Of a stretch of 5,943 nucleotides of DNA, positions 1 through 5,943 are shown piece by piece. Where the stretch lies: positions 1-5,943 of the forward strand of contig JAFGRZ010000212.1 in NCBI GenBank assembly GCA_016934895.1, read 5' to 3'. Position 1 is the first letter of the stretch. Every line of letters starts with the position of its first letter. The position numbers were made by a program, and so were the translations under genes. This DNA comes from Candidatus Aminicenantota bacterium (lineage in GTDB: Bacteria > Acidobacteriota > Aminicenantia > Aminicenantales > UBA8522). A model generated the notes under the pieces. The model was given only the letters and a program-made list of their open reading frames with translations, was not told the origin of the DNA and made no database searches.

Positions 1-1709
1 GACAATTCCGTCTCGAGAGGCGCCCGGCCCTTCGGCACCCCGTCGAGAATCACCTCGGTGTCCTCCGGCACCGTTTCGATTTCGAGGATATAAGCCGGGT
101 TCAGATTGTATGTTTTGGTGAATGACTCCCCCTGCCCGATCTCCCAGCGGTCGGCCGCCTGCTTGTATTCAGGCTCCTTCCTGATTTTGATTTCATAAAC
201 TCCGGGCTCGAGGTTGAGATCCACCGGCGTTTTGCCCTTCACCTCGCCCCTGACGATAACCTCCGCCCCCCTCGGATCCGAATCGACCCGGACATTGTTC
301 ATGGCGATGGGAACAAGCGTGTACGCCCGGAAAGTTATTTTTCCTTCTTCCACATCCAGGCTCTCGGCCGTTTCCAGGTAACCGGGCTCCTTCTTGAGCA
401 CAACCCGGAGAGGGCCGGCCTTGACGCTGCGAGCGAATGGTGTTTTGCCTTCGTTTCGCCCGTCGAGATAAACGTCCGCTCCCTCGGGCGTCGAGGTGAT
501 CTTCAGTTCCCCTTCCGAGACCCATTCGGCCGACGGTTTCGCCGCCGGGTCATCCGCCCGCGGATTAGCCGCCTTCTCGGCCGCCGTTCCGGATTCCGGC
601 GACCCGCCGGACTCGCTTGGGGTGAAAACCCGGTCGTAAAAAAGATACCCGAGCGTCAGGGCCGCTGCGAAAAACAAGGACAAGACGAGCGGAAGACGTC
701 TCTTGGGCATGTCCACCTTCTCTTCCGGGCCGGGGGCAGAAACGTCCGCCGTGAGGATGCCTCTCTCGATTTTTCTCAGATCGACGAGCAGGTCCTCCGT
801 CGTCTGGTACCTCCGTGTCCTGTCTTTCTCCATGCATTTCTCGATGATGCGGGCGACGCCCTCGGGTATCTCCGGGTTGAGACGCCGGGGATCCGGAAAC
901 GCCTCCGTCTTCTGCTTGATCGCGACCTGAAAGGGATTCTCCGCATCGAAAGGAACTGTCCGGGTCAGCATCTCATACAGAACGACGCCGAGGGAATAGA
1001 TATCCGAGCGGTAATCGGCGCTTTTCCCTTCCAGTTGCTCGGGGGACATGTACTCGGGAGTGCCGATGACGTCGCCCGTCCGGGTCAATCCTTCGGCCCT
1101 GATGGAGCGGGCAATCCCGAAATCCATGATGTGGGCATGATCTTTCCCGTTGACTATGATGTTATGAGGCTTGAGGTCCCGGTGGACGACTCCCAAGCTG
1201 TGGGCCTGGGCCAGCCCCTCGCAGATCTGCCTGGCGATCGTCACCGCCCTGGAGACCGGGATGCCGCCTTCTCTTTTAATGAGCGCTTCCAGGCCTTCCC
1301 CGGCGATGTATTCCATGGTGATGAAATACGTCTCGCCCTGTTTATTGAGATCATAGAGCCGGCAGACGTTCGGATGAGAGATCTGGCGGGAGAGCTTCAA
1401 CTCGTTGCGAAACCGCTCGATCATCCGTTCGTCGGAAGAGATCTCCGGCTTCAACACCTTAAGAGCGATATTGTCGTTGATTTCTTTATCCAGGGCCTTG
1501 AAGACTCGGCCCATGCCACCCCTGCCGATTTCGTCTATGATCAAGTATCTTTGGGCAAAGAGCTCTCCGATGACCGGCTCGCCAGACTTGGCGACAAGCG
1601 TCTGGGTGCGACAAAAGGTGATTTTCTCCAGGGAGGGAAGCTCAATGCCGCACTTCCGGCAGAAGAGGCTGTCGTCAGGGTTTGAAGCCTGACACTTTGG
1701 ACAATCCAT
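1..1709 (-). CDS. Zinc-ribbon Ser/Thr protein kinase with transmembrane helix and PEGA repeats (C-terminus cut by window edge)
   Basis: The frame is open for 569 codons from an ATG at 1709 to the window edge, so the C-terminus is missing. The start is supported by GAGGT eight bases upstream. Domain order: a zinc ribbon with CxxC pairs C3/C6 and C17/C20; a Hanks-type kinase at about 55-315; a membrane helix at about 339-358 preceded by KRR; a low-complexity linker; then PEGA repeats at about 402-466, 473-537 and 542 onward (the third is cut). All kinase landmarks are present: glycine loop GRGGMG at 62-67, K84, E103, HRDLKPHN at 176-183, DFG at 196-198, and GTPEYMSPEQ at 216-225, with T209 and T211 as possible activation-loop phosphosites. 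It should therefore be an active kinase that phosphorylates Ser/Thr on cytoplasmic proteins, with PEGA repeats outside the membrane, probably binding envelope or surface material. The substrate cannot be told from sequence. It lies 80 nt downstream of the M23 gene with no terminator between them, so co-transcription is plausible. Confidence 0.95.
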   Translation of the reverse strand, partial: MDCPKCQASNPDDSLFCRKCGIELPSLEKITFCRTQTLVAKSGEPVIGELFAQRYLIIDEIGRGGMGRVFKALDKEINDNIALKVLKPEISSDERMIERFRNELKLSRQISHPNVCRLYDLNKQGETYFITMEYIAGEGLEALIKREGGIPVSRAVTIARQICEGLAQAHSLGVVHRDLKPHNIIVNGKDHAHIMDFGIARSIRAEGLTRTGDVIGTPEYMSPEQLEGKSADYRSDIYSLGVVLYEMLTRTVPFDAENPFQVAIKQKTEAFPDPRRLNPEIPEGVARIIEKCMEKDRTRRYQTTEDLLVDLRKIERGILTADVSAPGPEEKVDMPKRRLPLVLSLFFAAALTLGYLFYDRVFTPSESGGSPESGTAAEKAANPRADDPAAKPSAEWVSEGELKITSTPEGADVYLDGRNEGKTPFARSVKAGPLRVVLKKEPGYLETAESLDVEEGKITFRAYTLVPIAMNNVRVDSDPRGAEVIVRGEVKGKTPVDLNLEPGVYEIKIRKEPEYKQAADRWEIGQGESFTKTYNLNPAYILEIETVPEDTEVILDGVPKGRAPLETEL

Positions 1710-1789
1710 TCCGTCTACCTCAGCCCCGCCTCAAGCCCTTAATCCCGCAAAATCCAGGCTCCTCCCCCTGAATTATCAACAAAGATCGC

Positions 1790-2398
1790 TCAATATGGCA
1801 AGGAGGCATAGGGCACTCCCGTCTCGAGCCCGCGGGGATGGGGTTTTGTGTTTCTAAAACAAACCGGAATGGTCTGCGACTCCCGGGTCCCGTCTCCCCG
1901 GGTCACATCGAAGTGCAGGTGCGGGGCGCGGCTTTGACCCGAGTTCCCGCTCAAGGCGATGGGATCTCCTTGAAAAATGATCTGACCGATTTCGACCAGC
2001 ACGCCGTTTTTTGTCAGGTGGACGTAGCGCGAATAAGTCCCGTCGTCGTGTCTCAGCACCACAAGATTGTCCTTGCCGACGCCGAAATCGCCGTCTTCAA
2101 AAGTCTCTTCGATGAAATCCACGACTCCGCTGCGGGCGGCCGTCACCGGCGAGCCGATAGGCATGCTAAAATCAACAGCGTATCTAAAGATCTCCGAATG
2201 ATGATTGACACCACCGACATAGCCTTGAAGACACACGTATGTCTCACCCACGGGATACGGAAGGACAAAAGGAGAATTCTGGTGCCCGGCGCAGACTTCC
2301 GTCTCGTCGCGATCGGGGTCAAAGATATTGGGGCATGATAAGAGCGCCAGGGCGCAGAGAAGAAGCCCGGAAAAAGCTTTCACGGTCGGGGCCCTCAC
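1790..2398 (-). CDS. M23-family (LytM-like) metallopeptidase, predicted lipoprotein
   Basis: This 202-residue protein has a GTG start at 2398. GGAG lies seven bases upstream, and an in-frame TGA 18 bases upstream rules out a longer start. The N-terminus is a lipoprotein signal: K7, a hydrophobic run, and lipobox LLSC with the lipidated cysteine at C22. The rest is an M23 peptidase domain: YAVDFSMPIGSPV at 73-85, a conserved G91-V92-V93, YVHL at 125-128 (catalytic H127) and HLHFD at 160-164 (H160 catalytic, H162 zinc ligand). Family members cut peptide cross-links in peptidoglycan, so a periplasm-facing, membrane-anchored wall hydrolase is the likely role. The usual first motif is HxxxD. Here R72 stands at the canonical His position relative to D76, and the only nearby histidines are H66 and H67, nine to ten residues before D76. 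I believe some M23 relatives have this wider spacing, but activity is slightly less certain. Only the N-terminal extension and one catalytic domain are present, with no LysM or coiled-coil region. Confidence 0.9.
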   Translation of the reverse strand: MRAPTVKAFSGLLLCALALLSCPNIFDPDRDETEVCAGHQNSPFVLPYPVGETYVCLQGYVGGVNHHSEIFRYAVDFSMPIGSPVTAARSGVVDFIEETFEDGDFGVGKDNLVVLRHDDGTYSRYVHLTKNGVLVEIGQIIFQGDPIALSGNSGQSRAPHLHFDVTRGDGTRESQTIPVCFRNTKPHPRGLETGVPYASLPY

Positions 2399-2545
2399 CG
2401 AAAAACTCCAGCATCAAGCATGGGTCATCTGATCGATCCCTCTCGCAACTTATTCTCTGCAGCCGCCTTCAAGGAAAGCTCCTCGGTTTGGACGCGTCTT
2501 CACCGTGCGGTGCCGAGCCAACTCATTTGTGGGGGACCACTCTGG

Positions 2546-2584
2546 AAAAAGGGAAACCCGCCTCCCCCGGAGGGGAGGCGGGTT
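2546..2584 (-). terminator. Strong intrinsic terminator of the receptor gene
   Basis: On the minus strand a perfect 13-bp stem (AACCCGCCTCCCC pairing with GGGGAGGCGGGTT, plus-strand arms 2572-2584 and 2555-2567) closes a 4-base loop. It is followed by TCCC and then a run of five T (2550-2546). It starts 23 nt after the receptor stop codon. The stem is GC-rich and the T run lies only on the minus-strand side, so it acts in that direction. It should separate the receptor transcript from the M23/kinase unit. Confidence 0.9.
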
Positions 2585-2607
2585 GAACATCTGCTGCGTC
2601 TATGGAA

Positions 2608-5600
2608 CTAGAAAATGAACTTGACTCCCAGACGAACGGCGATCGGGTTCATGAAATCCCTCTTCATCTTGTAGAGCGGGTGCTGTTCGAAACCGTAGTC
2701 ATCGCTGGTCAGATCCCAGTTCCCTGAAAGCACCGTGTCTTCATCGACGGAGAGCTGGTAGTAGGTCCGGGTCGCAAACAGCCGTGACGCGGTCTTGAGG
2801 TCAAAGAGGTTGTCCACGTTGACGTTGAACTGGAGCGTGTACTTACCGGCGAGTCTCAGGTTGTACTCGGCATAGGCGTTGGCGAACCAATAGAAGGGAG
2901 TCCTCGTCTGCTTCAGGTCGTTGCCGGAGGTGCTGCTCCGCTCATACCCGCGGTTGAAGGGATACCAGTAAACGCCCAGGATCGACCAGGTTTCGGTGAA
3001 GGGCGTGCCGCTCATGGCGTTGACGACCGTTCCGACGGTCAGGCGGAAGGGGAACGTGTAGGAGCCGTAGAACTTGAAGAAGTGGGTGCGGTCGGTGGGC
3101 AGCGGGCCGTCGATGTAGTCGAGGTTCTTGGTCACGGCCATCGACCAGTTGTCGAACATCCGCTCGACGTACGGCGCCACCCGGCCGAACTCATCCGCGG
3201 CGGCCAGGCCGGAGCAGTTGCCCTGCAACCGGCTCCAGGTGTAGGAGAATCCGGCCAGCCAGTTGTCGGCCAGCCTTTTGTCGATGCTCAGGTTGAGGGC
3301 GTAGTAGTCCCGCTTGGCTCTCGGCGTCTCCGGATACGTGGGATCCATCATCCCGGTGCCGTTGCCCTGGTGGAGTGTGTAGCCGAAGCCGGGGTTAGCC
3401 TCAAAATAAACCTCTCCCTGACCTGGAACGAAAACTCCGATATCCTCGATCATGTAGAGGAGGTGCTTGTAAACGAACCGGGCCGTGAACGACAGGTTCT
3501 CCATCAGCATCTTCTCGACGCCGGCGGAGATCTCATCCTGGCTGACCGGCTTGAGGTCGGGGTCCGTCGTCTCGAACGACGGGATGCGCCAGTCGAGGAT
3601 CAACAACAGCGGATTGCCCGGAGCAGGAGCCGCGCCCCACTGGTCCCAACGATAATCGTTGAGAGCGTAATAGGCGCTCTTCCACTTGAACCCGGCGTAG
3701 GCATGGGCCGCCATGTAGGTCTTGATCGTGTCGTAATAGCGGCCGTAACTGCCGAAGACCTTCAGGCTGGCGTCGCCGAAAATGTCGTAAACGAAACCGA
3801 TCCGGGGTGACAGCTTGTCTTCGAACCCGAATTCCATCGGCCGCCAGTTCTGGTACTCGGGCGGAAGGTCGGCCGTGTAGGGAGGGAGATATTCCGTCTC
3901 GGCCCGGATGCCGAGGTTCAGGGTGAACCGGTCGGCGATCGTCCAGGAATCCTGGATGTAGAGGGCCCAGCGCTCGTTGTAGACGTTCCAGAGGCTGCCG
4001 AAGGGACCCGAGTCCTGATTGCCGCGGACCTCGACATAGCCGTACGTTCCACGGCCGTAATTGACTCCGTGTTGGACGAGATCGCGGCCCCAGAAGAAGT
4101 AGGTCTCGGGATACTGCATATTGACCGAGCCGTCCACATCCTCGCCCTGCTTGATATAGCCGACGCCCGCCTTGAAGGCGTGTTCCCCGGCCAGGTTGAT
4201 GTAAAAGGTAAAGTCGGCCTCGGCATGGTTTTTGTACTGGATGTTCCTCTTCCACTCGTTGATCCGGGCGTGGTTCTGCCAGCCTCTGGGTTTCTGGTAT
4301 TCGGCCGGGATATCTGGATAAATCGACGTGCCGTAACCGGTATGGAGCCAGCGGGGCGAGTTCGAGTTGACGAGCTGGTCCGTGGTGTTGCGGAAGTACC
4401 GGCCGCCGCGGATGTTGACCATGAAGTTGTTGCCGAAGGTCAGGTCGGCGAAACCCTGGACCGTGTAGTTAGGGAAGCTGAAGCCGTATTGGTCCCAGAC
4501 ATCATCCGGGCTGTCGGTGCCGGCCCGGGCGGGAAGGTTCCCCTTGTGCTTGCTGAAATTGTTGACGAACGAGGCGCCGATGCGCATGAAGTTCAACGGC
4601 TGGGCCGTGATCTTGGCCTGAAAGTTGTAGAAGTACCACTTTTGGGTGAATTCGTCTTTCTCCACTTGGTCGGTCGACAGCCAGTCGATCGTCCGGGCGT
4701 TGACATAATAGACGGGGAGCACCGAGCCGAAAAACCACAACTTGTCCTTCAGGATGTAACCGCCCAGGCTGAAACCGCCTTCATACCTGTCCCGCGGGAT
4801 TCCGATATCAGAAAGATCTTTCCCGTACATATCCTGGTAGTTGACGTATTCGGCCAGGTAGGGGTCAAAAGGATTGATGCGGAGAACGTCTCTCTCTTTC
4901 CCGGCCAGACGCGACCCTTCGTAGTAGCCGATGAGTTCCCCGTGGTACTCGTTGCCGCCCTGGCGGGTGACGACGCTGACCACTCCGCCCAGCGCTCCGC
5001 CGTACTCGGCCGGATATCCCGAGGCCCTGATCTGGACCTCGTCGACGAACTCGAAAGCCGCCGACTGGCCGCTTACGCCCGTATCGGTCCTGTTCATCTC
5101 GGTGCCGTCCATGTAGAACATGTTCTCGGCGCCCGAGGCCCCGTCGACCGACAGGCCGCCCAGCCAGGGCTCGTAGTTGACGCCCGGAACGGCCGTCGCC
5201 AGGGTGTCGAAGTTCCTCCCGCGGGGAAGGACCTCGAACATCTCCTTGGTCAAAGTCATCCCCTTGACCGTGCTCTTGACATCGATCAGGGGCGACTGCC
5301 CGACGACCGTCACTTCCTCTTCCAGGGCGCCCATCTGCAGGGTGGCATCCAGCTTGACGGTCATATCGAGTTGGACGACGATTCTTTCTCTGACCAGCGG
5401 TTTGAATCCCTGCAGGGTGAAGGCGATGCGGTAGGTCCCCGGCTGGAGGGCGAACAGACGGTAGATGCCGTCGGCATCCGTCACGGTCGTGGCCTTGCCG
5501 ATGAACTTGGGGCTGGTCGCTTCGACCGAGACTCCGGGGAGAGGATTCCCATCTTCATCGGTGACCGTTCCGTAGATCTTTCCCGTCGGCGCCTGGGCAC

Positions 5601-5655
5601 AGAGAAGGCCGCTGATTAGGACGACGCTAAGAAGCGCCAAAATGATTTTCTTCAA
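2608..5655 (-). CDS. Oar-like TonB-dependent outer-membrane receptor with carboxypeptidase-regulatory N-terminal domain
   Basis: The protein has 1015 residues from a TTG at 5655. That start sits nine bases after a perfect AGGAGG and places a classic signal peptide (KKIILALLSVVLISG, then LLCAQA) at the very N-terminus. The alternative ATG at 5682 adds nine residues but has only a poor ribosome site. Domains in order: signal peptide 1 to about 20; a carboxypeptidase-regulatory-like beta-sandwich at about 25-107 (GKIYGTVTDEDGNPLPGVSV); a TonB-box-like EEEVTVVGQSP at 112-122; a plug domain at about 126-232 with VDGASGAENMFYMDG at 170-184 and YPAEYGGALGGVVSVVTRQG at 214-233; then a Tyr/Trp-rich beta-barrel of about 780 residues. 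It ends in RLGVKFIF, whose terminal Phe is the usual BAM assembly signal. The family imports or binds large or scarce substrates at the outer membrane, powered by TonB-ExbBD. The ligand cannot be deduced. No SusD-like partner lies in the window, and the architecture resembles Myxococcus Oar more than SusC. It is transcribed alone, between a sigma-54-type promoter and a terminator. Confidence 0.93.
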   Translation of the reverse strand: MKKIILALLSVVLISGLLCAQAPTGKIYGTVTDEDGNPLPGVSVEATSPKFIGKATTVTDADGIYRLFALQPGTYRIAFTLQGFKPLVRERIVVQLDMTVKLDATLQMGALEEEVTVVGQSPLIDVKSTVKGMTLTKEMFEVLPRGRNFDTLATAVPGVNYEPWLGGLSVDGASGAENMFYMDGTEMNRTDTGVSGQSAAFEFVDEVQIRASGYPAEYGGALGGVVSVVTRQGGNEYHGELIGYYEGSRLAGKERDVLRINPFDPYLAEYVNYQDMYGKDLSDIGIPRDRYEGGFSLGGYILKDKLWFFGSVLPVYYVNARTIDWLSTDQVEKDEFTQKWYFYNFQAKITAQPLNFMRIGASFVNNFSKHKGNLPARAGTDSPDDVWDQYGFSFPNYTVQGFADLTFGNNFMVNIRGGRYFRNTTDQLVNSNSPRWLHTGYGTSIYPDIPAEYQKPRGWQNHARINEWKRNIQYKNHAEADFTFYINLAGEHAFKAGVGYIKQGEDVDGSVNMQYPETYFFWGRDLVQHGVNYGRGTYGYVEVRGNQDSGPFGSLWNVYNERWALYIQDSWTIADRFTLNLGIRAETEYLPPYTADLPPEYQNWRPMEFGFEDKLSPRIGFVYDIFGDASLKVFGSYGRYYDTIKTYMAAHAYAGFKWKSAYYALNDYRWDQWGAAPAPGNPLLLILDWRIPSFETTDPDLKPVSQDEISAGVEKMLMENLSFTARFVYKHLLYMIEDIGVFVPGQGEVYFEANPGFGYTLHQGNGTGMMDPTYPETPRAKRDYYALNLSIDKRLADNWLAGFSYTWSRLQGNCSGLAAADEFGRVAPYVERMFDNWSMAVTKNLDYIDGPLPTDRTHFFKFYGSYTFPFRLTVGTVVNAMSGTPFTETWSILGVYWYPFNRGYERSSTSGNDLKQTRTPFYWFANAYAEYNLRLAGKYTLQFNVNVDNLFDLKTASRLFATRTYYQLSVDEDTVLSGNWDLTSDDYGFEQHPLYKMKRDFMNPIAVRLGVKFIF

Positions 5656-5664
5656 CTGAAATTT

Positions 5665-5670
5665 CCTCCT
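5665..5670 (-). promoter_or_regulatory. Ribosome binding site that decides the receptor start
   Basis: The minus strand reads AAAAGGAGGAAATTTCAG directly before TTG (5655-5653). The AGGAGG is perfect and the gap to TTG is nine bases. It lies inside the longer reading that begins at ATG 5682, whose own upstream bases (CGAGCGG) resemble a ribosome site only weakly. This favours TTG as the main start. Both starts keep a hydrophobic signal peptide, so the longer form cannot be excluded. Confidence 0.75.
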
Positions 5671-5682
5671 TTTTCCCAACAT

Positions 5683-5747
5683 CCGCTCGGCGCCGCAGGA
5701 GCGCCGTCGCGGACGTTCCGGCGAACGCTCGCGCCGCCCGCCGGATG
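5683..5747 (-). other. GC-rich, self-complementary segment just before the receptor start
   Basis: This stretch is very rich in G and C, whereas the promoter region above 5860 is AT-rich. It contains several short inverted repeats: CCGGCG at 5718-5723 with CGCCGG at 5739-5744, GGCGC at 5689-5693 with GCGCC at 5701-5705, and an outer pair, CATCCG at 5680-5685 with CGGATG at 5742-5747. The outer pair would enclose the ATG at 5682 but leave the AGGAGG/TTG site free. It could be a translation-controlling fold or an inserted repetitive extragenic palindrome. Only one copy is in the window, so repeat status cannot be judged. Confidence 0.4.
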
Positions 5748-5760
5748 ATCCATTGACTCA

Positions 5761-5784
5761 GGAGCGAAACGATAACTTCGCTCC
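5761..5784 (-). other. Leader hairpin
   Basis: On the minus strand GGAGCGAA and TTCGCTCC form a perfect 8-bp stem around an 8-base loop (GTTATCGT), extendable by a G-U pair. No T run follows, so it is not an intrinsic terminator. It lies in the predicted receptor 5' leader, where it could stabilise the mRNA or form part of a regulatory fold. It matches no riboswitch class that I recognise. Confidence 0.5.
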
Positions 5785-5822
5785 CAACCTCCATCTTGCT
5801 GTATTTGTCTAACCGGCTATTC

Positions 5823-5832
5823 TCACCTCCTT
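5823..5832 (-). promoter_or_regulatory. Orphan perfect Shine-Dalgarno sequence in the receptor leader
   Basis: The minus strand reads AAGGAGGTGA, fully complementary to the usual 16S rRNA 3' end, about 170 nt upstream of the receptor start. No ATG, GTG or TTG follows at a workable distance, and the frames just downstream hit TAG quickly. The next ATG (5794, a 55-codon frame ending at 5627 inside the receptor gene) begins about 28 bases after it, and its translation looks like GC-driven noise. The leader strand at 5841-5845 (CACCT) could pair with AGGTG at 5824-5828 and partly mask the site. Confidence 0.4.
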
Positions 5833-5865
5833 GTCTCGTCAGGTGTCGTTTTCGCTCTCCTTTAT

Positions 5866-5881
5866 TGCAATCGTTATGCCA
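5866..5881 (-). promoter_or_regulatory. Sigma-54 (RpoN) -24/-12 promoter of the receptor gene
   Basis: The minus strand reads TTGGCATAACGATTGCAA. This matches the known sigma-54 consensus (YTGGCACG-RNNN-TTGCW) with TGGCA and TTGCA both intact and exactly ten bases between the invariant GG and GC; only the C and G after TGGCA differ. Counting from the GC at -12 puts the transcript start near 5855, which gives a leader of about 200 nt before the TTG start. Sigma-54 promoters need an ATP-driven enhancer-binding activator, so expression is probably signal-gated. No activator gene is in the window, and its binding sites may lie beyond the right edge. Confidence 0.75.
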
Positions 5882-5902
5882 AGCCCATAAATGATTTAAT
5901 TA

Positions 5903-5921
5903 TATTGATATCAATAACTTA
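5903..5921. promoter_or_regulatory. AT-rich palindrome overlapping an IHF-like site upstream of the sigma-54 promoter
   Basis: Positions 5903-5916 form a perfect 14-bp palindrome, TATTGATATCAATA. On the plus strand, 5909-5921 (TATCAATAACTTA) matches the enterobacterial IHF consensus WATCAANNNNTTR at every fixed position. Relative to the predicted transcript start this lies at about -49 to -67, where IHF or another bending protein often sits at sigma-54 promoters. The palindrome could instead be an operator for an unknown dimeric regulator. AT-rich DNA produces such matches by chance, and IHF use in this lineage is unproven. Confidence 0.4.
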
Positions 5922-5943
5922 AGACCTGTCAAAAAATTGCCGA

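Noticed and set aside
193..837. Two minus-strand open frames of 110 and 90 codons within the kinase gene
   Set aside because: They are out-of-frame shadows of the PEGA, linker and kinase C-lobe coding sequence, which stays open in its own frame throughout.
1035..1685. A 216-codon open frame on the plus strand
   Set aside because: It is antisense to the kinase domain, whose catalytic motifs are all intact on the minus strand; the plus-strand product resembles nothing.
1838..2338. A 166-codon open frame on the plus strand
   Set aside because: It is antisense to the M23 peptidase, which has clear catalytic motifs and a lipobox.
2506..2520. A sigma-54-like TGGCTCGGCACCGCA upstream of the M23 gene on the minus strand
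   Set aside because: The GG-to-GC spacing is nine rather than ten and the TTGC half is missing, so it is a poor match. I see no convincing sigma-70 promoter in 2399-2545 either.
4069..5619. A 516-codon open frame on the plus strand
   Set aside because: It is antisense to the receptor over its full length. The minus strand encodes a recognisable signal peptide, carboxypeptidase-regulatory domain, plug and barrel, and the plus-strand translation has no recognisable domain. GC-rich third positions explain the open frame.
5640..5655. Possible lipobox (GLLC) in the receptor signal peptide
   Set aside because: The residue before the cysteine is Leu, not Gly, Ala or Ser. Cleavage by signal peptidase I around LCAQA fits better for an outer-membrane barrel.
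5627..5794. A 55-codon minus-strand leader frame overlapping the receptor start
   Set aside because: There is no ribosome site at a workable distance, the Arg/Ala-rich translation mirrors the GC-rich block, and it runs out of frame into the receptor gene.
5899..5932. Sigma-70-like TTGACA (5932-5927) and TATAAT (5904-5899) on the minus strand
   Set aside because: Both hexamers are perfect, but they are 22 bases apart, too far for a standard promoter. With a 16-base gap the -10 would be TATCAA, only 4 of 6 matches. A weak secondary promoter cannot be excluded.

Overview
The window reads as bacterial chromosome of moderately high GC. Everything that looks coding lies on the minus strand, so transcription runs from high to low coordinates. 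The combination suggests Acidobacteriota, most likely the Aminicenantes (OP8) lineage: an Oar-type TonB-dependent receptor with an N-terminal carboxypeptidase-regulatory domain, plus a zinc-ribbon/kinase/transmembrane/PEGA protein. This placement is from recalled family resemblance and was not tested by any search.

Layout, read in the direction of transcription. Positions 5943-5656 are a regulatory region with no convincing gene. It holds a very good sigma-54 (-24/-12) promoter at 5866-5881, an AT-rich palindrome overlapping an IHF-like site just upstream, and a leader of about 200 nt. The leader carries an orphan perfect Shine-Dalgarno sequence, a hairpin and a GC-rich structured stretch. 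Positions 5655-2608 encode a large outer-membrane receptor of the Oar-like/TonB-dependent type. Its start is probably a TTG behind a perfect AGGAGG rather than the ATG nine codons upstream. A strong intrinsic terminator (2584-2546) follows. Positions 2545-2399 are a short gap in which I see no clear promoter. Positions 2398-1790 encode a predicted lipoprotein with an M23 (LytM-like) zinc peptidase domain. After an 80-nt gap without a terminator, positions 1709-1 encode a Ser/Thr protein kinase with an N-terminal zinc ribbon, one transmembrane helix and at least three PEGA repeats. This last gene runs off the left edge of the window.

All three products belong to the cell envelope. The receptor would sit in the outer membrane. 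The M23 lipoprotein would be a periplasm-facing peptidoglycan hydrolase. The kinase would span the inner membrane with its PEGA repeats outside the cytoplasm. The peptidase and kinase could share a transcript, whereas the terminator and the dedicated sigma-54 promoter make the receptor a separate unit. A link in which the kinase senses envelope state related to the peptidase is possible but is inferred from adjacency only.
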